This document shows positions 51,086-58,552 of a stretch of 58,952 bases of DNA, piece after piece. Position numbers and translations under genes: made by a program. Origin of the DNA: Thermoplasmata archaeon. GTDB lineage: Archaea > Thermoplasmatota > Thermoplasmata > Lutacidiplasmatales > UBA184. The notes beneath the pieces are model-generated. The model was given only the letters and a program-made list of their open reading frames with translations. It had not been told where the DNA came from and made no database searches. Position 1 is the first letter of the stretch. The number at the start of each line of letters is the position of its first letter. Where the stretch lies: assembly GCA_021827405.1 (NCBI GenBank), contig JAKAVY010000007.1, positions 1 to 58,952 of the forward strand, in the 5' to 3' direction.

Positions 51086-52368
51086 CCTCCCTCCGTCAGG
51101 AGCCCCCGGGGGTCGGTCAGGTGCCCGGTCACCGCGCTGGCCGCCACGGTGGCGCTGGAACCGAGGTAGATCCGGGCCCGGGGCGAGCCCATGCGTCCCT
51201 GGAAGTTCCGGGTGGTGGACGTGATGCAGACCTCCTCGTCGCCCAGCACTCCCAGGTGCCCGCCGAAGCAGGCCCCGCAGGTGGCGTTGGTCACCAGCCC
51301 CCCGGCCCGGACGATCGTCTCCAGGTAGCCGAGGCGCGAGGCCTCGGCGAAGACCTCGTTGGTGTTCGGCGTCACCGTGAGGACCACGTCGGGGTGGACC
51401 TTCCGGCCCGTGAGGATGCGGCTCACCTGCTCCAGGTCCTCCAGCGTCCCGTTGGCGCAAGAGCCGACCACCGCCCGCTGCACCGCCACGTGGGAGAGCT
51501 CTTCGACCGGCTTGACGTTCCGGGTCACCCGGCCCGGCTCGGCCACCAGGGGGACGAGCCCGTCGAGGGCGAGGGGCCACTCCTCCTCGTAGATCGCCTC
51601 CTCATCGGCCTCCAAGGGGTGAAGGGTCTCTTCGGAGGGGACCCGGGAACGCACGTACGCCAGTGCTTGGGGGTCCGGCGGGAACAGGACGAACTCCGCC
51701 CCGATCTCCGCCCCCATGGTGGCCACGACCTGGCGGGTGGGGACGGGCAGGTCCCGGATCCCCGGGCCCTGGAACTCCAGGTTCTTCCCGGGGATCCCCC
51801 CGTAGGTGCCGGCCAGCGCCAGGAAGAGGTCCTTCCCGTACACGCCGGGAGGGAGCCGTCCCTCCAAGCGGGCGCGCACCGTCCCCCCCACCTTGAACCA
51901 GGTCTTCCCGGTGCAGAGGATGCTCATCACCTCCAGCATCCCCACGCCCCGGCCCGCGCAGCCCAGGGCGCCGGCGGCACAGGTGTGGGAGTCGGTGTTG
52001 GCCAGGATCTCCCCGGGGCGGACCCATCCGCGCTCCGCCATGAGCGGGTGGGAGATCCCTCCCCGGCCCACGTCAAAGACCTCCTGGATCCCCCAGCGCC
52101 GGGCCAGTTCCCTGAGCTTCCCCAGCCCGGAGGCCAGTTCCACGGTGGGGGCGGGGACCAGGTGATCGAAGACCCAGGCGATCCTTTCCGGGTGCTGGAC
52201 CCGGTGGGGAAGGTGGCTCATGAACTCCGGATGGGTGGCGGCCATGTCCAGGAGGACCAGCCGGTCCACCGTCACCTCCACGATGTCCTCCGGCCCCACC
52301 GGCCTTCCCGGGGCCTCCGTGGCATGGGACGAGAGGATCTTCTCGATCTGGGTCTGGGGGCGGGCCAT
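51082..52368 (-). CDS. aconitase-family hydro-lyase large subunit (LeuC/DmdA-like)
   Basis: The 428-residue Fe-S dehydratase subunit has the three cluster cysteines: C304 in VGSCANG, C364 and C367 in NATCGACFGG. Other family blocks are ANTDSHTCAAGALGCAGRGVG, MGAEIGAEFVLFPPD and TSTTRNFQGRMGS with SATVAASAVTG. It adds or removes water on an unsaturated di- or tricarboxylate in the cytosol. Length (about 420) fits the archaeal/HacA-DmdA group rather than the 465-residue bacterial LeuC. Three nt separate it from the upstream PrpB-type lyase. The combination matches 2,3-dimethylmaleate hydratase plus dimethylmalate lyase or a citraconate/methylcitrate-type route. Confidence 0.9.
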   Translation of the reverse strand: MARPQTQIEKILSSHATEAPGRPVGPEDIVEVTVDRLVLLDMAATHPEFMSHLPHRVQHPERIAWVFDHLVPAPTVELASGLGKLRELARRWGIQEVFDVGRGGISHPLMAERGWVRPGEILANTDSHTCAAGALGCAGRGVGMLEVMSILCTGKTWFKVGGTVRARLEGRLPPGVYGKDLFLALAGTYGGIPGKNLEFQGPGIRDLPVPTRQVVATMGAEIGAEFVLFPPDPQALAYVRSRVPSEETLHPLEADEEAIYEEEWPLALDGLVPLVAEPGRVTRNVKPVEELSHVAVQRAVVGSCANGTLEDLEQVSRILTGRKVHPDVVLTVTPNTNEVFAEASRLGYLETIVRAGGLVTNATCGACFGGHLGVLGDEEVCITSTTRNFQGRMGSPRARIYLGSSATVAASAVTGHLTDPRGLLTEGG

Positions 52369-52371
52369 GGC

Positions 52372-53259
52372 TCAACCCGGGGGTGCCGGTCCCCCTTGGA
52401 AGCGTCTTCCCGCCGAGAGCGCCTGGGGCAGCCCCACCACCGCGTTCAAGGCGTCGAACAACAGCATGCGGTCCATGGCCGCCCGGGTCGAGCCGTCCTG
52501 GCGGAGCGTCGAGAGCATCTCCCGCACGGCGAAGGCGGCGGTCCGGGCGGCCGCCCCGGGGAAGATGACCAGCTGGAATCCCAGCTCCTTAAGCTCCGAC
52601 GCGGAGAGGAGCGGGGTCCGTCCCCCCTCCACCATGTTGGCCATGAGCGGCCCCGTCAGGTGGGCCCGGGCCCTCCGAAACGTCTCCCGGTCGGGAGGCG
52701 CCTCCAAGAACAGGACGTCCGCCCCCGCCTTCGCATAGCGATCGAGGCGGTCCAGGGCCGCGTCCAGCCCTTCCGAGAGGAGGGCATCGGTCCGGGCGAT
52801 GAGGAGGAAGTCCGAGGACCGTCGGGCCTCCCGGGCCGCCTGGATCTTGGCCACCATCTCCTCCGGGGGGATCAGCGTCTTCTCCAACAGGTGGCCGCAG
52901 CGCTTCGGGAACCCCTGGTCCTCCAGCTGGATCGCGTCCGCCCCGGCGGACTCGAACTCCCGGACGGTGCGCTGCACGTTCAGGGCGTTGCCGTACCCGG
53001 TGTCCCCGTCCGCGATGACCGGGAGGGAGACCGCCTGGGCGATCCGGCGGACCTGGTCGAGCATCTCGCCGAAGGAGAGGAGGCCCAGGTCGGGGGCCCC
53101 CAGGAGGCTGTAGGAGGCACCGGCCCCGCTCGCATACACCGCCGGGAATCCCGCCTCCTCGATGAGCCGGGCCGACAGCGCGTCGTAGGCTCCCGGGGCG
53201 ACCAGGATCGGTCCCTGGGACAAGCGGGCTCGAAGGCTTGCCTCCCCGGGCCTCGTCAT
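52372..53259 (-). CDS. PEP mutase/isocitrate lyase superfamily C-C lyase (PrpB/dimethylmalate lyase-like)
   Basis: The 295-residue TIM barrel has the superfamily features: GAYDALSARLIEEAGFPAVYASG, metal-binding D84 and D86 in IADGDTGYG, E113-D114 in QLEDQ and the catalytic loop KRCGH (119-123) found in lyases that cleave a 2- or 3-hydroxy-dicarboxylate to pyruvate or glyoxylate plus an acid. It may be a 2-methylisocitrate lyase, 2,3-dimethylmalate lyase or oxaloacetate hydrolase-like enzyme. First gene of a five-gene operon; a TATA-like GTCTTATGGG lies at 53,300-53,309. Placed directly before the hydro-lyase it probably cleaves that enzyme's product. Confidence 0.88.
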   Translation of the reverse strand: MTRPGEASLRARLSQGPILVAPGAYDALSARLIEEAGFPAVYASGAGASYSLLGAPDLGLLSFGEMLDQVRRIAQAVSLPVIADGDTGYGNALNVQRTVREFESAGADAIQLEDQGFPKRCGHLLEKTLIPPEEMVAKIQAAREARRSSDFLLIARTDALLSEGLDAALDRLDRYAKAGADVLFLEAPPDRETFRRARAHLTGPLMANMVEGGRTPLLSASELKELGFQLVIFPGAAARTAAFAVREMLSTLRQDGSTRAAMDRMLLFDALNAVVGLPQALSAGRRFQGGPAPPG

Positions 53260-53299
53260 TCGTTCCCCTGAGCGCGGAAGGGCTCGGAGGCCCCGGTCC

Positions 53300-53309
53300 C
53301 CATAAGACC
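53300..53309 (-). promoter_or_regulatory. TATA-like box of the lyase-hydrolyase-amidase-amidohydrolase operon
   Basis: GGTCTTATGG-type element about 45 nt upstream of ATG 53,259; it predicts a short leader of about 19 nt and separates this operon from the one upstream. Confidence 0.4.
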
Positions 53310-53330
53310 CTTTGCCGGTGCGCGGCGGCC

Positions 53331-54149
53331 TCAGGGGAGCCGGTAGAGCTCGCGCGCGTTATCGTGGAGGAACCGGGCGAGCACCTCGTCCGGCAGATGG
53401 TGGTCCGCCAGCTCCGTCCTGGCCCGTTGGAACCCCACGATGGGGTAGTCGGTGGCGAAGAGCACCTTCCGGGACCCCCGGGTCCGGAGGTAATCGACGA
53501 ACCGGCCCTCCCAGTACCGGGGGGCATGCGCGTCCGTGGCGATGTACACGTTGGGGAACCGGTACGCCACCGAGATCATCTCCTCGGTCCACGGGTACCC
53601 GATGTGGATCCCGATGATCTTCAACTCCCGGAAGTAGATGGCAATGTCCTCCAGGGTGATCGGGCGGGCCACCGACGGGAGGAAGGTCATGGGCGTGGCA
53701 TGGCCCACCTGCATCTGGACGGGGACGTCCAGTTCCACGCACTTCGCGTAGAAGGGGTAGTAGATCGCGTCGTTGGGAGGCGTCCGGAACCAGTGCGGGT
53801 AGACGTGGGCCCCCACGAACTCGAACCGTTCCACCGCCCGGGCCAGTTCCGCGACCCCCTTCATCCCCTGCCGGGGGTTGAACCCGGCGATGCCGGAGAA
53901 CTTGTCGGGGTACTCCCGGACCACCGCCGCCACGTCCTCGTAGGGAAGCTCCCACCCCTCCCCCTTCGCGGCCACCAGAAGCGCCCGCTCGATGCCCGCC
54001 CGGTCCATCTCCTCCACCATCTCCTGGGGCCGGATGATGAGATGGTCCATGTCCTGGCGCAGGACCCGCCAGGCCTCGGTCATGTAAGGGCGGATGGCGT
54101 TGACGTAGTGCTCGTTCCGCAGGTTCGCCACCACGTCGATGGCCTTCAT
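53331..54149 (-). CDS. amidohydrolase_2-type TIM-barrel hydrolase/decarboxylase, atypical metal site
   Basis: The 272-residue protein belongs to the metal-dependent amidohydrolase_2 family (ACMSD, gamma-resorcylate decarboxylase, 4-oxalomesaconate hydratase relatives). Typical elements: AGIERALLVAAKG, FSGIAGFNPRQGMKGVAELARA, a helix-strand ending H150 (MQVGHATP), H182 (IIGIHIGYPW) and D234 (VLFATDYPIVGF). The N-terminal D-x-H-x-H motif, normally two metal ligands, is replaced by DVVANLRNEH. It may therefore bind metal differently or act as a lactonase-like or non-metal enzyme. It overlaps the CoA-transferase gene by 4 nt; both are one operon. Confidence 0.82.
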   Translation of the reverse strand: MKAIDVVANLRNEHYVNAIRPYMTEAWRVLRQDMDHLIIRPQEMVEEMDRAGIERALLVAAKGEGWELPYEDVAAVVREYPDKFSGIAGFNPRQGMKGVAELARAVERFEFVGAHVYPHWFRTPPNDAIYYPFYAKCVELDVPVQMQVGHATPMTFLPSVARPITLEDIAIYFRELKIIGIHIGYPWTEEMISVAYRFPNVYIATDAHAPRYWEGRFVDYLRTRGSRKVLFATDYPIVGFQRARTELADHHLPDEVLARFLHDNARELYRLP

Positions 54150-55348
54150 GGGCCGGGCTCCGGAGAGGTCGGGGGGAGGTTCGTCCTCCCGAAGAGCGCC
54201 TGAAGCACTTCCTTCGTGTGCTCCCCCAGGTCCGGGGGAGGGAGGCGGGCCACCGGGGATCCCTCGGGAAGGAGGGAGGCAAGGGGCGATCCCCCGACCA
54301 GGACCGACCTCCCTCCCGGGGCGGGAACGGTGAGGATGGAGTGGTTGAACACGATCTGCGGGTCCGTAGGGAGGTCCTCGATCCGGGAGAGGGGACCGCA
54401 GGGGACGCCTCCGCGGTTGAGCTCTCCCACCGCCTGGAGTGTGGACCAGGAGCGGAGGATGGGCAGGATCCGGTCCAGGACCTCCTGGCGGTGGGCCACC
54501 CGGGCCGCGTTGGTCACGAACCGGGGGTCCTTCTCCATCGTCTGAAGTCCCAGGACCTCGCAGAACCGGTGCCAGAGGATGTCCGTGGACACCCCGAGCG
54601 CGACGAAGCCGTCCCGGGTGGGAAGGACCTGGTAGGGCACGATGAGGGGGTGGGCCGTCCCGCTCGGGCCGGGGACGTGGCCCTCCAGGCTCAGGATCGG
54701 GAGCCAGTGGGTGAGCATGGAGACGGAGGTGTCGAGGAGGTTGACCTCCACGGCACGGAAGGGGCGGCCGGCCTCCCGTTCCCGGAGCTCGGTGAGGGCC
54801 CCGATGACCGCGTAGAGGCCGGCGGCGAGGTCGAACAGGGCGATGCCCACCCGGATGGGCTCACCATCGGTGGTGCCCGTGACGCTCATGAGGCCGGAGC
54901 GCGCCTGGGCGATGAGATCGAACGACGGATCGTTCCGGGACGGCCCCTCGGGCCCGTACCCGGTGATGGAGACCCGGAGGAGACGGGGGTTGATCGACTG
55001 GAGCACGCCGGGGCTGAAGCCCAAGTCCTCCAGGGTCCCCGGGCGGAAGTTCTCCACCAGGATGTCCGCGTCCTTGAGCAGGCGGCGCAGCGCGTCCGCC
55101 CCCTCGGGGCTCTTCAGGTCGAGCTCGACGGAGCGCTTGTTCCGGTTCACGGACAGGAAGTAGGCCGAGTTCCGGGGAGAGGAGAAGGGCGGTCCCCACC
55201 CCCGCGCCAGGTCCCCCACCTTGGGGATCTCCACCTTGACCACGTCCGCGCCCAGGTCCCCGAGGACCATGGCGAAGAAGGGGCCGGCGATCCCTTGGGC
55301 CACCTCCACCACCCGGAGTCCGCTGAGGGGGCCGGCCGAGGGGGGCAT
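54146..55348 (-). CDS. class III CoA-transferase (CaiB/BaiF family)
   Basis: The 400-residue protein moves CoA between carboxylic acids. It starts with the CoA-binding block LSGLRVVEVAQGIAGPFFAMVLGDLGADVVKVE, then NRNKRSVELDLKSPEG, ADILVENFRPGTLEDLGF, and the catalytic aspartate D173 in LFDLAAGLYA (equivalent to D169 of formyl-CoA transferase). The C-terminal GVPCGPLSRIEDLPTDPQIV is typical. In this island it could activate the acid released by the lyase, or the starting dicarboxylate. ATG 55,348 is leaderless, 29 nt from a TATA element that also serves the divergent cysteine hydrolase. The downstream amidohydrolase is coupled by a 4-nt overlap. Confidence 0.92.
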   Translation of the reverse strand: MPPSAGPLSGLRVVEVAQGIAGPFFAMVLGDLGADVVKVEIPKVGDLARGWGPPFSSPRNSAYFLSVNRNKRSVELDLKSPEGADALRRLLKDADILVENFRPGTLEDLGFSPGVLQSINPRLLRVSITGYGPEGPSRNDPSFDLIAQARSGLMSVTGTTDGEPIRVGIALFDLAAGLYAVIGALTELREREAGRPFRAVEVNLLDTSVSMLTHWLPILSLEGHVPGPSGTAHPLIVPYQVLPTRDGFVALGVSTDILWHRFCEVLGLQTMEKDPRFVTNAARVAHRQEVLDRILPILRSWSTLQAVGELNRGGVPCGPLSRIEDLPTDPQIVFNHSILTVPAPGGRSVLVGGSPLASLLPEGSPVARLPPPDLGEHTKEVLQALFGRTNLPPTSPEPGP

Positions 55349-55372
55349 GCGGAGCCCCGCCAACGCTCGGTC

Positions 55373-55381
55373 CCTTAAATG
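55373..55381. promoter_or_regulatory. shared bidirectional TATA element
   Basis: CCTTAAATG contains the near-symmetric core TTAAA. It is 29 nt from the minus-strand ATG 55,348 and 26 nt from the plus-strand GTG 55,403, so one AT-rich core appears to drive two leaderless operons in opposite directions. Confidence 0.6.
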
Positions 55382-55402
55382 CTTCCTGACCTTGGGGCCC
55401 GC

Positions 55403-56080
55403 GTGCGGGTCGTCCTCGACCACCCGGCGCTCCTGGTGGTGGACATGCAACAGGGGTTCCTGGCGGAGGATGGGGCGTATGCCCGGATGGGGCGGCGCGT
55501 TTCCGGCGGGTCGGCGGTGGTCCCCGTGGTCCTTCGGTTGCTCAACGAGTTTAGGGACCGCGGGCTTCCGCGGTATTTCACCGCGTTCCGGTATCAGCCC
55601 GATGGGTCGGACTACCCCGGGAGGCGCCCGGGGATCCTCCCCAGGGCCTACGTCGGACGGGACGACCCGGTCTTCACCCCCACGTCCCCGGCCACCGCGA
55701 TGGTGCCGGAACTGGCTCCCCAGGAAGGGGAGGAGGTGGTGTACAAGCACCGCTACTCGGGGTTCTTCGGGACGGACCTGGGGGCGCGGTTGGAGCGCTC
55801 GGGCGTCCGCACGCTGGTCACGACGGGGATCCTCTCTCACGTCTGTGTGAGCGCGACCGCGGTCGATGCCTTCTCCCGGGGTCTCTCGGTGGTCGTGGTC
55901 CGGGACGCGACGGCGGGGACGGACCCGGTGCTCCACGAGGCGGCCCTGCGCAACCTGGCCGATACGGTCGGGGTGGTCTGGGGACACGAGGAGGTGCTCC
56001 AGGGCCTGGGCCCCCCTTCCGGGAGGAAGGGAGGGGACCTTCCGGCGCGTGCTTCGGAGCCCGTCGCTCGTACGGGCTGA
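55403..56080 (+). CDS. isochorismatase-type cysteine hydrolase (second copy)
   Basis: The 225-residue hydrolase has the triad D14 (VVDMQQGF), K115 (VYKHRYSGF) and C148 (GILSHVCVSATAVDA). KHRYSGFFGTDL resembles nicotinamidase/isochorismatase-like and peroxyureidoacrylate/ureidoacrylate amidohydrolase branches more than the copy at 49,883. I place the start at GTG 55,403 because the shared TATA lies 26 nt upstream; ATG 55,379 overlaps that TATA itself and cannot be leaderless. The final 20 residues are Gly/Arg-rich. Substrate unknown; a second amide-cleaving step in the island is likely. Confidence 0.85.
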   Translation: MRVVLDHPALLVVDMQQGFLAEDGAYARMGRRVSGGSAVVPVVLRLLNEFRDRGLPRYFTAFRYQPDGSDYPGRRPGILPRAYVGRDDPVFTPTSPATAMVPELAPQEGEEVVYKHRYSGFFGTDLGARLERSGVRTLVTTGILSHVCVSATAVDAFSRGLSVVVVRDATAGTDPVLHEAALRNLADTVGVVWGHEEVLQGLGPPSGRKGGDLPARASEPVARTG

Positions 56081-56224
56081 CCGAGGGAGCGGACGCGGCC
56101 GAGGCGCCCCGGCCGGGGGACGGATGCGCTGTCCTGCCCGGGCGCTCCCAGGCGGGCCAGGGGGCCCGGACCGGTAGACCCAGGGGCCGGGCTTTTCTTC
56201 CCGCCCCCTATCCCCGTCCAACCC

Positions 56225-57157
56225 ATGCATCGCTTCCGCCCGGGTTGGGGGTTCGACCTGGGGGGGACGAAGCTCGAGGCGGTCCGGGTCGACCAACGGG
56301 GTCGGTTGCAGGCGTACCGCACCCTCCCTCTTCCGGAAGACCGTTCGGTCAAAGGCCTCGCCTCGGCGATCCGAGCGCTCCAGGCCGAGCTCCCTTCTGG
56401 CCACCCCACCGATGCCTGCGGGTTCTCGGTGGCCGCGGTGCTCCAAGGCCCCCTCGCCACGGCCCGGATGGCCCCGAACCTCCCGGCGTTGCTGGACCGG
56501 CCGATCCGTCCGTGGCTGGAGCGCTTGCTCGGGGGGCCGGTGAGAGTGGTCAACGATGCCAATGCCGGCGCCGAGGTGGAACGGGGTCGCCGGCCGCCGG
56601 GGGAGGATTTCCTCTACGTGATCCTCGGCACCGGCATCGGGGGGGGATGGGTCCTCTCCGGCCAAGTGTACGAGGGTGCCTTCGGCTCGGCGGGGGAGGT
56701 GGGGCACGTCTACGTGGGCCCCCCCGACCGCCTGTGCGGTTGCGGGCTCCGGGGATGTCTCGAGGCCACCGCCGGGGGCGCGGGACTGGCGCGTCGGGCC
56801 GAGGAGCTCATGCCCCGGCGTTCTGCCGCGGAGGGGAAGACCGCCCCGCCGTGGACCGCGCGGGAAGTCCTCCTCCGGGCAGAACGGGGGGACCCGGTGG
56901 CCCGCGGTCTACGGGACGAGGCCGGGCTCGTCCTGGGCCGGGCCCTGGCCTCCCTCGCCAACGCCACGGGCGTGGGCACCGTGGTGATCGAGGGCCATCT
57001 CTTTCGGGGGGCTCCCGGTTACTTCCGCGCCGTCCGGCGGGCGTGGGGGGAAGGCCTCATCCGGCCCCTGAGGGGGCGGGCCCGGCTCTGGAAGGCCCTC
57101 CCCTTCCCACACCGGATGGCCTACGGGGCCTGGTCCCTCGCCCAGCGAGGGCCGTAG
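56225..57157 (+). CDS. ROK-family sugar kinase (glucokinase-like)
   Basis: The 310-residue ROK protein phosphorylates a hexose with ATP. Motifs: GFDLGGTKLEAV (phosphate-1 loop), AFSVAA-type core, VVNDANAGAEVERG (catalytic Asp region), ILGTGIGGGWVLSGQVYEGAFGSAGEVGHVYV and the zinc-binding ROK signature CGCGLRGCLEA. No N-terminal HTH is present, so it is a kinase and not a repressor. The substrate (glucose, fructose, N-acetyl sugars) is not set by these motifs. No strong TATA box; GGCTTTTCTT near 56,190 is a weak candidate. It lies next to rpiA, fitting central carbon metabolism. Confidence 0.9.
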   Translation: MHRFRPGWGFDLGGTKLEAVRVDQRGRLQAYRTLPLPEDRSVKGLASAIRALQAELPSGHPTDACGFSVAAVLQGPLATARMAPNLPALLDRPIRPWLERLLGGPVRVVNDANAGAEVERGRRPPGEDFLYVILGTGIGGGWVLSGQVYEGAFGSAGEVGHVYVGPPDRLCGCGLRGCLEATAGGAGLARRAEELMPRRSAAEGKTAPPWTAREVLLRAERGDPVARGLRDEAGLVLGRALASLANATGVGTVVIEGHLFRGAPGYFRAVRRAWGEGLIRPLRGRARLWKALPFPHRMAYGAWSLAQRGP

Positions 57158-57162
57158 GCCGC

Positions 57163-57172
57163 GGCTTTATCG
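57163..57172 (+). promoter_or_regulatory. TATA box for rpiA
   Basis: GGCTTTATCG centred about 30 nt upstream of ATG 57,198. Confidence 0.5.
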
Positions 57173-57197
57173 TATCCCTCCGGCTCCTCCCCGGGCC

Positions 57198-57914
57198 ATG
57201 GAACCGGAAGCCCAGGAGGCCGCGAAGCAGGAGGTGGCGGAGGCGGCGGTCCAGAAGGTCGACCCGGGCCGACCGCTGGCGCTGGGAAGCGGGTCCACCG
57301 TTCTCTGGGTGGCCCGGGCCCTCGCCCGGCGCTTCGCTTCGTCGCCGCCGCCCCCCCTCGTGGTCGCGAGCCGCGGGGTGGAGGAGGTCTGCCGGCAGCT
57401 GGGGCTTCCGTTGAGCTCGCTCGAGGAGGTCCAGGAGTTCCCGCTCATGCTCGATGGAGCGGACGAAGTGGACCCCCATCTGGACCTTCTCAAAGGCGGG
57501 GGCGGGGCCCTCTTCCGGGAGAAGCTTTTGGCCCGCATGAGCCGGGAGCTCGTCATCCTGGTCGATGCGAGCAAGAGGGTCCCCCGGCTGGGGACCCGTC
57601 ACCCCCTGCCGGTGGAGGTCGTCCCCTTCGCCCGCCCGTATGTCCAGAAGCGGATGCAGGCCCTGGGCCTCTCCGCGTCGGTCCGCCATCGCCCGGAGAG
57701 CTCGCAGCCCTACCGGACGGACAACGGGAACGTGATCCTGGACGGCCGGCTCCCGGAGGGTCCCTTCGACCCTCGAGAGCTGGACCGGGCCCTTCACGAG
57801 ATCCCCGGCGTGGTGGAGACCGGCTTCTTCCTGGGGATGGCGACGGAGGTCTTGGTGGCGGCAACACCGGGAAACTTGGAGACCTTGCGGCGCGGGAAAG
57901 AATCAGAGATCTGA
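57198..57914 (+). CDS. rpiA: ribose-5-phosphate isomerase A
   Basis: The 238-residue enzyme interconverts ribose-5-phosphate and ribulose-5-phosphate. Signature residues are all present: GSGST (30-34, phosphate loop), DGADEVD (86-92), KGGGGALFREK with general base E108, ILVDASKRVPRLG, and DNGNVILD near the C-terminus. Length is normal for archaeal RpiA. In most archaea it supplies pentose phosphates in place of the oxidative pathway. Leaderless start supported by the TATA element. It is convergent with the zinc-ribbon membrane protein, 38 nt apart. Confidence 0.97.
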   Translation: MEPEAQEAAKQEVAEAAVQKVDPGRPLALGSGSTVLWVARALARRFASSPPPPLVVASRGVEEVCRQLGLPLSSLEEVQEFPLMLDGADEVDPHLDLLKGGGGALFREKLLARMSRELVILVDASKRVPRLGTRHPLPVEVVPFARPYVQKRMQALGLSASVRHRPESSQPYRTDNGNVILDGRLPEGPFDPRELDRALHEIPGVVETGFFLGMATEVLVAATPGNLETLRRGKESEI

Positions 57915-57952
57915 GGGGACCCCCCTTCTCCCGGGAGAGTTCCCGCGCCCGC

Positions 57953-58552
57953 TCAATGAAGGTCGATGGCAAGGTCTCCAGAGAAGGAGGAAGGCGGCGT
58001 TACCAGCACTACCGTGACGGTGGCGGTGGCCCCTCCACTCCCGCCGGACCAGGTGAAGGGGGCATTGGTACCTCGCAGTCCGAAGCCGGGGGTAAGGAGG
58101 TACACGCTCCCGGAGTCGCAGGTGGTGGGGCCAAAGAATCCCCCCCCGGCGCAAAACAACTGGACCGAGACGGTGGCAAGCTTCCCCGCGTGTACCGTGA
58201 ACCCAGGAGACGTGGTCAATGGAGCTCCATCCTGCGTCCAGATGACCTCGGCGACCCGGGTCTGATAGGGGTTCAGCGGCCCCCCGGGGGTGTATTCGTA
58301 GAAGTAGACCGAGGCCCCGACCGCCAGGACGATGAGAGCGATCCCTAAGGCTAGGCCCTTCCGTCGCCATCCCGAGCGGGGCGGGAGAGGGTAAGACCGA
58401 GGTTTGCCATTGGCGCCCGGTTTCTCAGGAGCTGGGTTCTCGGTGCCATCGCCTGATCGGACCGCATGCCCGCACTGGGGGCAGAACAAGGTCCCCTTCC
58501 GATAGGGGGTACCGCAGCTCGGGCATGCGGTGACTTCCGGGGCTACGACCAT
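57953..58552 (-). CDS. zinc-ribbon, single-TM membrane protein
   Basis: The 199-residue protein has an N-terminal cytoplasmic zinc ribbon (CPSCG at 10-14, then FCPQCGH, giving C-x2-C-x11-C-x2-C). A Pro-rich linker leads to one TM helix (about 70-88, LALGIALIVLAVGASVYFY). The extracellular beta-rich domain (about 95-199) has a likely disulfide pair (QLFCAGGG, TTCDSGS). This arrangement of zinc ribbon, TM and external Ig-like domain is common in Thermoplasmata surface proteins and resembles archaellin/pilin-like accessory domains, but the function is unknown. A weak TATA-like GGACTTAGTC lies near 58,581-58,590. Confidence 0.78.
   Translation of the reverse strand: MVVAPEVTACPSCGTPYRKGTLFCPQCGHAVRSGDGTENPAPEKPGANGKPRSYPLPPRSGWRRKGLALGIALIVLAVGASVYFYEYTPGGPLNPYQTRVAEVIWTQDGAPLTTSPGFTVHAGKLATVSVQLFCAGGGFFGPTTCDSGSVYLLTPGFGLRGTNAPFTWSGGSGGATATVTVVLVTPPSSFSGDLAIDLH

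Noticed and set aside
50600-52368. Leucine biosynthesis isopropylmalate isomerase
   Set aside because: No leuA or leuB nearby; the genes are sandwiched between a PrpB-type lyase and amide hydrolases with overlapping ends, favouring a catabolic hydratase.
55349-56707. Very long minus frame extending the CoA-transferase upstream
   Set aside because: It shadows the cysteine hydrolase and ROK kinase; the CaiB domain starts at 55,348 below a TATA box.
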